Shown: piece by piece, positions 1-7,769 of the stretch
Position numbering within the stretch: the first letter of the stretch is position 1
How the letters are laid out: each line of letters opens with the position of its first letter
Source of the DNA: Cellulophaga sp. HaHaR_3_176
GTDB lineage: Bacteria; Bacteroidota; Bacteroidia; Flavobacteriales; Flavobacteriaceae
Length of the DNA stretch: 64,000 nucleotides
NCBI RefSeq assembly: GCF_019021925.1
Contig: NZ_CP058990.1
Location: 2,940,001-3,004,000 of the forward strand
Direction: 5' to 3'
Notes under the pieces: model-generated
Told to the model about the DNA's origin: nothing
The model's database searches: none
What the model saw: the letters and a program-made list of their open reading frames with translations, nothing else
Made by a program: the position numbers and the translations under genes

Positions 1-89
1 TAGCAACTGAAGATAAAATTAAGCCATTTGAACCAATCCTTGATGAAATTTCTATTTCAGATTTAATGAAAGATGTGCTCAAAAAATAA
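1..89 (+). CDS. C-terminal end of an unidentified protein (partial)
   Basis: A reading frame open from the left edge of the window (codons start at base 3) runs 28 codons to a TAA at 87-89. The visible tail is hydrophilic and mixed in charge, ending in a lysine-rich stretch (DVLKK). Nothing in 28 residues identifies a family. It ends 21 bases before the PLP decarboxylase gene on the same strand, so the two may be co-transcribed. The absence of an internal stop and the close spacing are the only support. Confidence 0.5.
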   Translation, partial: ATEDKIKPFEPILDEISISDLMKDVLKK

Positions 90-110
90 AGCTTCACAAA
101 TAATAAAGCT

Positions 111-1514
111 ATGAAACAAAAAACATCAATACAACAAAAATTACATAGCGATATTGACAACAAGAAAGTTTTTAAAAAAGCATTTAAATACGGCTACAAA
201 AACCTAATAAACATATTTAATCGTAATGTATACCCTACTAATACAGCTATAAAAAATTTAAATATTTTTGATGAAAATATGCCATCCGAACCAACAGATG
301 CCGTTTCCGTAATAGATATTTTAAATACATATGGAGCCCCTGCAACAGTAGCCACTTTAGGAGGTAGATATTTTGGTTTTGTATCTGGAAGTTCAGTACC
401 TGTTGGACTTGCTGCTAAAAACCTTGCAACATTTTGGGATCAAGCACCTGCTATGCACGTGCTTTCCCCTATAGGGTCTAAGCTCGAAAGCGTTGTAGAA
501 TATTGGTTAAAAGAACTTTTTAACCTCCCTAAAAAAACGGTAGCCGGATTTGTTAGCGGAACATCAAGTGCTAATTTTTGCGCACTAGCTGCTGCTAGGT
601 ATAGATGTCTCTATAATTTAGGCTGGAATGTGAATGAAAAAGGATTATTTGGCGCACCGAAAATTAGAATAGTTACTGGCAAGCATACACATTCTACAAT
701 TTTAAAAGCGATTACCCTAGTTGGTTTTGGAACAGAAATTATTGAATGGGTAGATGTAGATGAGCAAGGAAGAATATTACCTGATTTAATACCTGAACTT
801 GACAATAGCACTATTTTAATTTTACAAGCAGGTAATGTAAATAGTGGCTCTTTTGATGATTTTGAAACCATTTGTAAAAAAGCAAATAAAGCAGGTGCTT
901 GGGTACACATTGATGGTGCCTTTGGATTATGGGCAGCCGCAGTTTCGAAATTAAATTATCTAACAAAAGGAATCGAAAAAGCAAACTCTTGGGCTGTAGA
1001 TGGCCATAAAACTTTAAACACACCATATGATAGTGGCGTACTACTCTGTAATGACCCTGAAGCCACAACCGCTGCTTTACATATGGCAGGTAGTTATATT
1101 GTTACTAGCGAAGAACGTGATGGTATGTTTTACACTCCTGAAATGTCTCGAAGAGCAAGAGTTATAGAGTTTTGGGCAATTTTAAAAAACTTAGGTAAAA
1201 CAGGTATTGACGAAATGATTTTAGGAATGCACGAAAGGGCAATCCAATTTTCTAAAGAAATTAACGAAATTGAAGGTTTTCAAGTTTTAAATGATGTTGT
1301 CTTTAATCAAGTATTGGTTTGTTGTGCGACTGACGAATTAACACTAAAAACAATGACTAAAATTCAAGAGCTTCGAGAATGCTGGGTTGGCAGTTCTGTT
1401 TGGCATAATAAAAAGGTAATTAGAGTAAGTATTTGCTCATGGGCTACAGATATAAATGATATAAGCCGCTCTGTTCGTTCTTTTAAACAAGCGTTAAACG
1501 AATCTATTTCATAA
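111..1514 (+). CDS. Group II pyridoxal-5'-phosphate-dependent decarboxylase
   Basis: This 467-residue protein is a cytoplasmic fold-type I PLP enzyme of the aromatic/acidic amino acid decarboxylase family. Key residues are visible: HIDGAFG places the PLP-pyridine-binding aspartate at about Asp268, and VDGHKTLNTP places the Schiff-base lysine at about Lys300. A glycine/serine-rich phosphate-binding segment (FVSGTSSAN) lies around residue 150. Length matches the family (450-490 aa). The substrate cannot be read from sequence; glutamate, 2,4-diaminobutyrate and aromatic amino acids are all used within the family. The start is the ATG at 111, the first in-frame ATG upstream of conserved sequence. 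It follows an unidentified gene by 21 bases and precedes radA by 59 bases. Confidence 0.85.
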   Translation: MKQKTSIQQKLHSDIDNKKVFKKAFKYGYKNLINIFNRNVYPTNTAIKNLNIFDENMPSEPTDAVSVIDILNTYGAPATVATLGGRYFGFVSGSSVPVGLAAKNLATFWDQAPAMHVLSPIGSKLESVVEYWLKELFNLPKKTVAGFVSGTSSANFCALAAARYRCLYNLGWNVNEKGLFGAPKIRIVTGKHTHSTILKAITLVGFGTEIIEWVDVDEQGRILPDLIPELDNSTILILQAGNVNSGSFDDFETICKKANKAGAWVHIDGAFGLWAAAVSKLNYLTKGIEKANSWAVDGHKTLNTPYDSGVLLCNDPEATTAALHMAGSYIVTSEERDGMFYTPEMSRRARVIEFWAILKNLGKTGIDEMILGMHERAIQFSKEINEIEGFQVLNDVVFNQVLVCCATDELTLKTMTKIQELRECWVGSSVWHNKKVIRVSICSWATDINDISRSVRSFKQALNESIS

Positions 1515-1573
1515 ACAATCTTTGGTTTTTAATCTTTGCCGCAATACCTTTATCCAAAAGGTAAAAACAGGTA

Positions 1574-2935
1574 ATGGCTAAAACTAAAACAACTTTCTTT
1601 TGTCAAAATTGCGGTACACAACATGCCAAATGGGTAGGACAATGTTCTGGCTGCAAAGAATGGAATACTGTCGTTGAAGAAGTAATTCAGAAAGAAGAAA
1701 AATCAAGTTGGAAAACCCCTACTAACACAGCCAAAGTAGTTTCTAAACCGCTTAAAGTTAATGAGATTAGTACTGAAAAAGAACTTAGACTTAATACCTT
1801 TGATCTTGAATTTAATCGTGTTTTAGGTGGTGGACTTGTGCCTGGATCACTAACCCTTTTAGGAGGAGAACCAGGCATTGGAAAAAGTACTTTATTACTT
1901 CAGATTGCTTTAAAGTTACCTTATAAAACATTGTATGTCTCAGGTGAAGAAAGCCAGAAGCAAATAAAAATGCGTGCCGATCGTATTTATCCAAATAGCG
2001 AAACCTGCCTAATTCTAACAGAGACTAAAACACAAAATATTTTTAGGCAAATTGAAGCTACTGAGCCAGATATTGTTGTTATCGATTCGATACAAACATT
2101 ACATTCTGATCATATAGAATCGGCTGCTGGTAGTATTTCACAAATTAGAGAATGTACTGCTGAGCTTATAAAATTTGCGAAAGAAACGAATACTCCTGTA
2201 ATCCTAATTGGTCACATCACCAAAGACGGCTCTATTGCTGGACCAAAAATATTAGAACACATGGTAGATAGTGTTCTTCAGTTTGAGGGCGATAGAAACT
2301 ATGTATATCGAATTTTACGTTCATTAAAAAACAGATTCGGATCTACATCAGAACTTGGTATTTACGAAATGCAAGGCAGCGGTTTGAGAGAAGTGAATAA
2401 CCCATCTGAAATATTAATTTCTAAAAATGACGAAGGGCTTAGCGGAACAGCCATAGCTTCAACAGTAGAAGGTATGAGACCTTTAATGATTGAAATTCAA
2501 GCCTTAGTAAGTACTGCTGTTTATGGTACACCTCAACGTTCTACAACAGGGTATAATGCCAAAAGATTAAACATGCTATTGGCTGTTTTAGAAAAACGTG
2601 CAGGCTTTAAACTGGCTGCTAAAGATGTTTTTTTAAATATAACAGGTGGTATTTCTGTAGATGACCCAGCAATAGATTTAGCGGTTATTGCTGCAATACT
2701 TTCTAGCAATGAAGATATTGCTATTGAAAAAGGAGTGTGTTTTGCTGCCGAAGTTGGTTTAGCTGGCGAAATAAGACCTGTACAACGTGTAGAACAACGT
2801 ATTTTAGAGGCTGAAAAATTAGGCTTTCACACTATTTTCGTTTCTAAAAACAACAAAATCACTCTAAAAAACACTGAGATTAAAATACAATTAGCTGTAA
2901 AAATCGAAGATATAGCGAATTATTTATTTGGATAA
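1574..2935 (+). CDS. radA: DNA repair protein RadA
   Basis: RadA/Sms is a RecA-like ATPase that promotes branch migration and processing of recombination intermediates. The 453-residue protein shows all the hallmarks. An N-terminal four-cysteine zinc finger uses Cys10, Cys13, Cys24 and Cys27. A Walker A motif (GEPGIGKST) lies near residues 97-105 and a Walker B-like strand (IVVIDSI) near 170. The RadA signature KNRFG is at about residue 252, and a Lon-like C-terminal domain contains the conserved segment DPAIDLAV. Length is typical. The start is the ATG at 1574. It ends 14 bases before the convergent aldo/keto reductase gene; no strong terminator is visible between them. Confidence 0.97.
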   Translation: MAKTKTTFFCQNCGTQHAKWVGQCSGCKEWNTVVEEVIQKEEKSSWKTPTNTAKVVSKPLKVNEISTEKELRLNTFDLEFNRVLGGGLVPGSLTLLGGEPGIGKSTLLLQIALKLPYKTLYVSGEESQKQIKMRADRIYPNSETCLILTETKTQNIFRQIEATEPDIVVIDSIQTLHSDHIESAAGSISQIRECTAELIKFAKETNTPVILIGHITKDGSIAGPKILEHMVDSVLQFEGDRNYVYRILRSLKNRFGSTSELGIYEMQGSGLREVNNPSEILISKNDEGLSGTAIASTVEGMRPLMIEIQALVSTAVYGTPQRSTTGYNAKRLNMLLAVLEKRAGFKLAAKDVFLNITGGISVDDPAIDLAVIAAILSSNEDIAIEKGVCFAAEVGLAGEIRPVQRVEQRILEAEKLGFHTIFVSKNNKITLKNTEIKIQLAVKIEDIANYLFG

Positions 2936-2948
2936 TATATTATTAGAC

Positions 2949-3989
2949 TTAAGGCGCAGGATTAGGTATTTCATTATGAATTTTCTTAATGCCATCTAAA
3001 ATTTCATTAGTCAAAACCACATCAATACTACCAATATTTTCTTCTAATTGGCGCATTGAAGTTGCCCCTATTATGTTACTCGTAACAAATGATTGTTGAT
3101 TAACAAATGCTAAAGACATTTGGGCTAATGATAAATCGTTTGCTTGTGCTAACTCGTAATATTTTTGGGTTGCCTCTGCCGCTACTTTACCGATATACCT
3201 ACTATACTGAGGAAATAAAGTAATACGAGCATTGTCAGGCATTCTACCTCCTAAATATTTTCCACTTAATACTCCAAAACCTAAAGGCGAATATGCTAAT
3301 AACCCAATATTTTCTCTATGTGCTACTTCAGCCAAACCCGTTTCAAATTCTCTATTTAAAAGGTTGTATGAGTTTTGAATTGTAATCATTCTTGGTAAAC
3401 CTGCGTGCACTTTACTCTCTTCTAAGTAACGCATTGTACCCCATGGTGTTTCGTTAGAAATACCAACTTGTCTAATTTTTCCTTCTCTTACTAAATCTCT
3501 TAGCGTTTCTAATATTTGATGAAAATTATCTTCCCAAAAATCGGTAGCATCATGCACATAGCCACGTTGCCCAAAATAATTGGTTTTACGCTCAGGCCAA
3601 TGTAATTGATACAAATCTATATAATCAGTTTGTAAACGCGACAAACTACCTTCAACAGCACTAATTAAAGCTTCTTTACTAAAACCTGTGGTTCTAATAA
3701 ATTTAGTCATGTCTGCTCTACCAGCAATTTTAGAACCTAAAATCACTCTGTCTCTATTTTTATTTTTCTGAAACCAATTACCAATTATAGTTTCAGTAAC
3801 AGAATGCTTGTCTTTATTAGCAGGTATTGGATATAACTCTGCCGTATCAAAAAAATTAATTCCTTTATCTAAGGCATAATTCATTTGTTCATGACCTTCT
3901 TCTTCGGTATTTTGGATACCCCAAGTCATTGTTCCTAAACAAATTTTACTGACTTCAATATCGGTATGTGGTAATTTAGTGTAGATCAT
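2949..3989 (-). CDS. Aldo/keto reductase (Tas/YajO-like)
   Basis: This 346-residue protein is an NADPH-dependent aldo/keto reductase with a TIM-barrel fold. The catalytic tetrad can be followed in order: FDTAELYP supplies Asp and Tyr, GSKIAG supplies Lys, and LYQLHWP supplies His. The C-terminal half carries the cofactor-binding segments (AYSPLGFGVLSGK and NIIGATSMRQLEEN). The length and the early extension after the Tyr (PIPANKDKHSVTE) resemble the Tas/YajO branch rather than the shorter 270-280-residue reductases. No physiological substrate can be assigned. It is convergent with radA and is followed upstream by xth in the same orientation after an 80-base gap. Confidence 0.92.
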   Translation of the reverse strand: MIYTKLPHTDIEVSKICLGTMTWGIQNTEEEGHEQMNYALDKGINFFDTAELYPIPANKDKHSVTETIIGNWFQKNKNRDRVILGSKIAGRADMTKFIRTTGFSKEALISAVEGSLSRLQTDYIDLYQLHWPERKTNYFGQRGYVHDATDFWEDNFHQILETLRDLVREGKIRQVGISNETPWGTMRYLEESKVHAGLPRMITIQNSYNLLNREFETGLAEVAHRENIGLLAYSPLGFGVLSGKYLGGRMPDNARITLFPQYSRYIGKVAAEATQKYYELAQANDLSLAQMSLAFVNQQSFVTSNIIGATSMRQLEENIGSIDVVLTNEILDGIKKIHNEIPNPAP

Positions 3990-4069
3990 AAAAACAATGT
4001 ATTCTGAAAATTGTTAAAATCAAATTTCAGGGTTTGTACTAAATATGTAATCTTTTATTAAAATAAATA

Positions 4070-4831
4070 TTAACTCAATTCAACTAAAATCGGACAATGA
4101 TCACTATGCTTTGCTTCAGCTAAAATAACAGACCTTTTAAGTCTACTTTCTAAAGGTGTACTTACTAAGCCATAATCTAAACGCCAGCCTTTGTTATTAT
4201 TCCTTGCATTTGCACGGTAACTCCACCATGTATAATTATCAGCTTCTTTATTAAAAACACGGAAACTATCTATAAATCCGCTATCCATAAAATCACCTAT
4301 CCACTCACGCTCAACAGGTAAAAACCCTGATGTATTTTTAAGTCCTACTGGGTTATGAATATCAATAGCCTCATGGCAAATATTATAATCACCAAGTATT
4401 ATAAGGTTAGGATGTTTTACTTTTAAATCATTTACATATTCCTGAAAATCGGCCATGTATTTAAATTTAAATTCCAATCGATCAGAATTTGTTCCTGATG
4501 GTAAATACATACTCATAATAGATACATCTCCAAAATCAGCTCTAAGGTTTCTACCTTCAAAATCCATATACTCTATACCCGTACCAAACTCGATATGATC
4601 TGGCTTTGTTTTCGATAAAATAGCAACACCACTATATCCTTTTTTTTGAGCGCTAAACCAGTAATTATATTTATAACCCGCATCTTCAAACAACGTTAAA
4701 TCTAACTGATCTTCTTGTGCTTTTATTTCTTGCAAACAAATAACATCGGGGTTTACGCTTTGTAACCATTCTATAAATCCTTTTTTTAAAGCAGCCCTAA
4801 TTCCGTTTACGTTGTAAGAAACAATTTTCAT
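4070..4831 (-). CDS. xth: Exodeoxyribonuclease III
   Basis: Exonuclease III family AP endonuclease of 253 residues, acting in base-excision repair. The endonuclease/exonuclease/phosphatase fold motifs are all present: NVNGIRA at residues 7-13, LQEIKAQ with the metal-binding glutamate at Glu35, GDYNICH (catalytic Asp/Asn pair), WRLDYGL, and the terminal SDHCPI with the catalytic Asp-His. Length is normal for the ExoIII/ExoA branch. The ATG at 4831 begins directly with the first core strand (MKIVSYNVNG), so the start is secure. The 1 kb upstream contains no intact gene but holds a decayed receptor on the other strand. Confidence 0.96.
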   Translation of the reverse strand: MKIVSYNVNGIRAALKKGFIEWLQSVNPDVICLQEIKAQEDQLDLTLFEDAGYKYNYWFSAQKKGYSGVAILSKTKPDHIEFGTGIEYMDFEGRNLRADFGDVSIMSMYLPSGTNSDRLEFKFKYMADFQEYVNDLKVKHPNLIILGDYNICHEAIDIHNPVGLKNTSGFLPVEREWIGDFMDSGFIDSFRVFNKEADNYTWWSYRANARNNNKGWRLDYGLVSTPLESRLKRSVILAEAKHSDHCPILVELS

Positions 4832-4955
4832 TCAATAAATTTTCATCGAAAATAAGGAATGTTTGCTATAAGATAAAATATAGGAGTTATAATTATATCA
4901 AATTAAAGCAACCCTTAAACTTCAAAAAACATCCTACAGAAGCATAAGATGCTCG

Positions 4956-5459
4956 ACTTACATTATTTTTAAATACTTATTTATAAGTAGTAGTTTCTCA
5001 AACCCAAATCTAGAAAAAACCTTAACACCTAATAGCATTACAAGCCCTGATATTAAAAGGAAACATGTACCAATTACGAATTGGGGACGCTCCTTAATTT
5101 TGATAACAAAACTCCAAATTAATATGGCTGTTTACTGAAATGGGTATAAAAATGTATTGATTGTAGAGTGTATAACCGATAATCAATACATAGGTGAAAA
5201 TGAAGTCAAAACAAGACATCAAAATATTGAAATTGCTGTCAATTATTTTTTTACAATTTCTAAAAAAATAAAATTTAATCCTTTTATAAATCACGCCTAC
5301 AACCATCACAAATTTGTAACGTTTACTCATACTAACGAAAATTTTTCAGGCATACAAGCCTCGCTTTTTAATAACCATTCTTAGGGCATCACACATCAAT
5401 ATTTTGGTGATGCTAAACCACATTATTACCCAAGCAACAACCTTAATTATTACGAAGTT
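4956..5459 (+). pseudogene. Remnant of a TonB-dependent outer-membrane receptor
   Basis: Pieces of a siderophore-type TonB-dependent receptor barrel can be read in the correct order but in changing frames. Frame beginning 4956 reads SSSFSNPNLEKTLTPN then SPDIK (to 5057). The next frame, from 5060, reads ETCTNYELGTLLNFDNK. The frame then returns to LQINMAVY and hits a TGA at 5136. After it come NVLIVECITDNQYIG, KTRHQNIEIAVNYFF, KFNPFINHAYNHHKFV and NENFSG, ending at the TAG at 5382. Past another shift, GDAKPHYYPSNNLNYYEV (5406-5459) matches the usual receptor C-terminus. These correspond to the FSNP, LTP, NPDIKPE-TNYELG, QYIG-TRHxGIE and RYYYPG-NY landmarks of such receptors. The plug and N-terminal barrel are gone and sequence between NENFSG and the C-terminus is deleted. 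This is my own reading by pattern; no search was run. Confidence 0.75.
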
Positions 5460-5694
5460 TTACAACACTGCCACATTTTGTAGTTTTTATTCTATATTTT
5501 ATTATAAATAGATAGTATATTTAGCTGCAGTATAGGTATGTGCATATTTTAAAAAAATTATGCTACTTCCCACACTTTATTTGCAAATTACTGTGAGTAG
5601 ATATATAAAATACCTTACCCATAGGATATGGAATAATTAAACATAAATGAAAAGATACCATGTTATGCAACCTATTTCTAATGGCGTAAATGAT

Positions 5695-5714
5695 AAAGCT
5701 AAAATCGAATAAAA
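5695..5714 (+). repeat. 20-base repeat, copy 1 (partner at 6559-6578)
   Basis: The word aaagctaaaatcgaataaaa occurs here and, with a single A-to-G change, at 6559-6578 immediately before the secreted-protein gene at 6579. In both copies a short frame would end in KA(K/R)IE-stop. The function is unknown. Two copies flank the pair of small membrane-protein genes (5840-6530). Confidence 0.4.
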
Positions 5715-5839
5715 CCCACATACAGTAACAAAAATACTTATTCAAATCGTTGGCACTATAAAAGCTCAACACAAATATTTAAATAAAACTAATAAAGTAT
5801 ATAATCAATTTAACTAGCTTTTAAGTTTAGGAAAAAATT

Positions 5840-6136
5840 ATGAATAAAATAAATACATTAGCATATGTAGGGATGTTTTTAAACATCTTAATTCTACTTT
5901 TTATTGGGTTATCACCTGAGTACGCTACTCTTTTTATAATGACATTAATTGCCTATATCTTCTGTATAATAGGCCTCATTCTAATAATAAGCAATCAAAT
6001 AAAAATAGGTAGTATAATTTTCTACATTGCGAGTATTCTTTTTATACCCATTGGCATTATAGGAATAATGGGGATACAAAAGAAAATTAGCAACATAGAA
6101 GAGTCTAAATTTAATAAAGAAAATTATGGAAAATAA
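5840..6136 (+). CDS. Small membrane protein, three predicted helices
   Basis: I do not recognise a family. The 98-residue product is almost entirely hydrophobic: helices at about residues 8-28 (ending in LFIGLS), 31-52 and 55-77, followed by a short charged tail (NIEESKFNKENYGK). The ATG at 5840 is the first in frame. Its stop overlaps the start of the next gene by 11 bases (6126-6136), which indicates translational coupling and probably a joint function with that second small membrane protein. There is no signal peptide or lipobox. It lies just downstream of the receptor remnant. Confidence 0.65.
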   Translation: MNKINTLAYVGMFLNILILLFIGLSPEYATLFIMTLIAYIFCIIGLILIISNQIKIGSIIFYIASILFIPIGIIGIMGIQKKISNIEESKFNKENYGK

Positions 6137-6530
6137 AACTGAAGAAATAGGATTAAGTTGGAAAGGTAAAAATCAATCTTTTGTTGTAGCAGGTATTTTT
6201 ATTCTTGGGACGCTTATTTTAACAGCTATGAGCAAAACGCTAGTTTTAATGCCACTAATTTTGGGAGTAGTTTTTATTATTATAGGTTTCTTAAAAATGA
6301 ATATCAAAACATTTACTTTTTTTGAAAAGCATTTTGTTTTTCAAGTAGGTATGAATAAAAAACTTATTTTAAATAAAGAATTAGAAAGTTACGATATTCA
6401 AAAACGTAAAATCATTATAAATTATAAAAAAAATGGTGAATTAAAAAAAGTTATGTTTTTAAAAGAAATAATTACTGATGAAGATGTTACATTCTTGAAA
6501 AAAAAATTAGATAGGTTGCTTCATAAATAA
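6126..6530 (+). CDS. Small membrane protein with a possible PH-like tail
   Basis: This 134-residue protein starts at the ATG at 6126, inside the end of the preceding gene. Two hydrophobic helices lie at about residues 19-36 and 39-56. The remaining 75 residues are hydrophilic with alternating beta-type pattern (TFTFFEKHFVFQVG, then KRKIIINYKKNGELK) and a C-terminal helix (DVTFLKKKLDRLLHK). That layout, two helices then a short beta-rich cytoplasmic domain with a final helix, resembles bacterial PH-domain (YdbT-type) membrane proteins. This is a structural impression and not an identification. It is coupled to the upstream gene by overlap. Confidence 0.65.
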   Translation: MENKTEEIGLSWKGKNQSFVVAGIFILGTLILTAMSKTLVLMPLILGVVFIIIGFLKMNIKTFTFFEKHFVFQVGMNKKLILNKELESYDIQKRKIIINYKKNGELKKVMFLKEIITDEDVTFLKKKLDRLLHK

Positions 6531-6558
6531 AGCACCTTTTCAGAACAATAAAAATCAC

Positions 6559-6578
6559 AAAGCTAGAATCGAATAAAA
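6559..6578 (+). repeat. 20-base repeat, copy 2 (partner at 5695-5714)
   Basis: The word aaagctagaatcgaataaaa ends directly at the ATG of the gene at 6579 and matches 5695-5714 at 19 of 20 positions. Its position suggests a shared leader or a recombination scar. No role can be assigned. Confidence 0.4.
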
Positions 6579-7313
6579 ATGAAAAAATTAATACTCATTA
6601 CGATAACTATATTTTCAATAACTTCTCTTTTAGGGCAGGCAAATGACAATTATTCAGATGAGCTATTATCATCATCTTTTAAATTATATCGAGAAGCTGA
6701 TATAGAACTATCTTTCCATATATTCCCGTTTCTTAAAGAAAGATTTATTAAAGAGCTGCAAGATTCTACAAGTTTTTATAACCCTTATGATAGTTTAGCT
6801 AAACAAATAAATATTAAACACTCGCTTGATGGAGTGCTAAAAACATATACTTGGGAAAAAAGAGATAGTGGTTGTTGCCATTCTTCAATTAACTACGCTC
6901 AGTACAAAACAAAATCAGGTGTCATAAAATCTTTAGATTTAAATTATAAAGGACCAGGGTATGAAGAAATTTTTATTACAGACTTACAGTTTATAGAAAT
7001 AGATAATAACCCTTATTATTTAATGCTGGGCTGGGGCACTTGCTGTGGTGGAAAACATTACAGTACAGTTACCTTGTATAAAATAGAAAACGAAACACTA
7101 GTTAAGTGTGATACTAATATATTTAATAACAAAGCGGACCTTTATATTGGAGCCAACAGAGGTGATAAAATCAATTTAAAATACTCACCTGAACTTAAAA
7201 TACTATCCTATAATTATTATGGAGAACTCGATGATACAGGGTTTTACAATCACAAAGGGAAAGTTATTGAGTGGAAGCTAAAAAAGAAGGGGTTTGAAAA
7301 AATAAACTTATAA
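6579..7313 (+). CDS. Secreted protein of unknown function with paired cysteines
   Basis: I do not recognise this 244-residue protein. It begins with a clear signal peptide (MKKLILITITIFSIT, cleavage likely after LLGQA), so it is periplasmic or exported. The mature part contains two Cys-Cys pairs, in DSGCCHSS near residue 106 and GTCCGGKHY near residue 153, plus a nearby His, which could form disulfides or a metal site. The C-terminal half is beta-rich (KIENETLVKCD, KINLKYSPELKILSYNYYG). The start is the ATG at 6579. No Pfam-like motif is evident. It sits between two small membrane proteins and the putative metal-uptake unit, 85 bases upstream of the latter. Confidence 0.7.
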   Translation: MKKLILITITIFSITSLLGQANDNYSDELLSSSFKLYREADIELSFHIFPFLKERFIKELQDSTSFYNPYDSLAKQINIKHSLDGVLKTYTWEKRDSGCCHSSINYAQYKTKSGVIKSLDLNYKGPGYEEIFITDLQFIEIDNNPYYLMLGWGTCCGGKHYSTVTLYKIENETLVKCDTNIFNNKADLYIGANRGDKINLKYSPELKILSYNYYGELDDTGFYNHKGKVIEWKLKKKGFEKINL

Positions 7314-7398
7314 CAAAAAGTTAAAAACCACTATAAGTCCGTTTTAAGTTGCGCTATGTTAAATTGTTTTCTAATATTGTAAATTGATAAAAAGTTTA

Positions 7399-7731
7399 AT
7401 GAAAGAAAGAACAGTAATAGGTAAAGCTATAGCTTCGGTATTTTTACTGAGTGCCTTGCTATTTCCTTCTGCTATTCAGTTCACTCATGCTTTTGAAGGT
7501 CATGAAGATATTTCTTGTAAACAGAAAAGCACTCATATACACCAAAAAGTATCAGAATGTCATATTTGTGACTTTCATTTCTTTTCTTTTAATTATGATA
7601 TTATAAAATATCAAGAGTTTGCGAAAATAAGCATACCATCAAAAATGGTTACTAGTTTTACAACTCAATTTTCCAATTTATTAAATAACAATAATACTTC
7701 ATTAAGGGGCCCTCCCTGCATTCTTGCTTAA
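7399..7731 (+). CDS. Small His/Cys-rich exported protein (DUF2946-like), putative metal handling
   Basis: The product has 110 residues from the ATG at 7399 (an upstream in-frame TTG at 7384 is less likely). A hydrophobic N-terminal segment (IASVFLLSALLFP) is a signal or membrane anchor. It is followed by a His/Cys-rich stretch: FEGHED, C, STHIHQK, then SECHICDFHF. The C-terminus ends in LRGPPCILA. A short exported protein with a CxxC-type core and a terminal R-x-PP motif recalls DUF2946-like proteins, which occur beside metal-uptake receptors. The receptor gene follows after 38 bases. Metal binding and delivery are inferred from composition and neighbours only. Confidence 0.7.
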   Translation: MKERTVIGKAIASVFLLSALLFPSAIQFTHAFEGHEDISCKQKSTHIHQKVSECHICDFHFFSFNYDIIKYQEFAKISIPSKMVTSFTTQFSNLLNNNNTSLRGPPCILA

Positions 7732-7769
7732 TTAAAAATCTTTTTATTATTATTTAATCAAGAATATCT

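Larger units (their letters stand above)
4832..5839. other. Gene-poor 1-kb stretch holding a receptor remnant
   Basis: No intact gene of convincing composition is visible here. The middle part (about 4956-5459) is a broken TonB-dependent receptor and is listed separately. The flanks 4832-4955 and 5460-5839 are AT-rich with stops in every frame over short distances. A 20-base word at 5695-5714 recurs with one mismatch at 6559-6578 and is listed separately. Confidence 0.6.

Noticed and set aside
5094..5330. 78-residue open frame on the minus strand
   Set aside because: It runs antisense to the receptor remnant on the plus strand, has hydrophobic but irregular composition and no start or neighbour support.
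5563..5772. 69-residue open frame on the minus strand
   Set aside because: Short, low-complexity, without promoter or conserved motif; the same region on the plus strand has short decayed frames.
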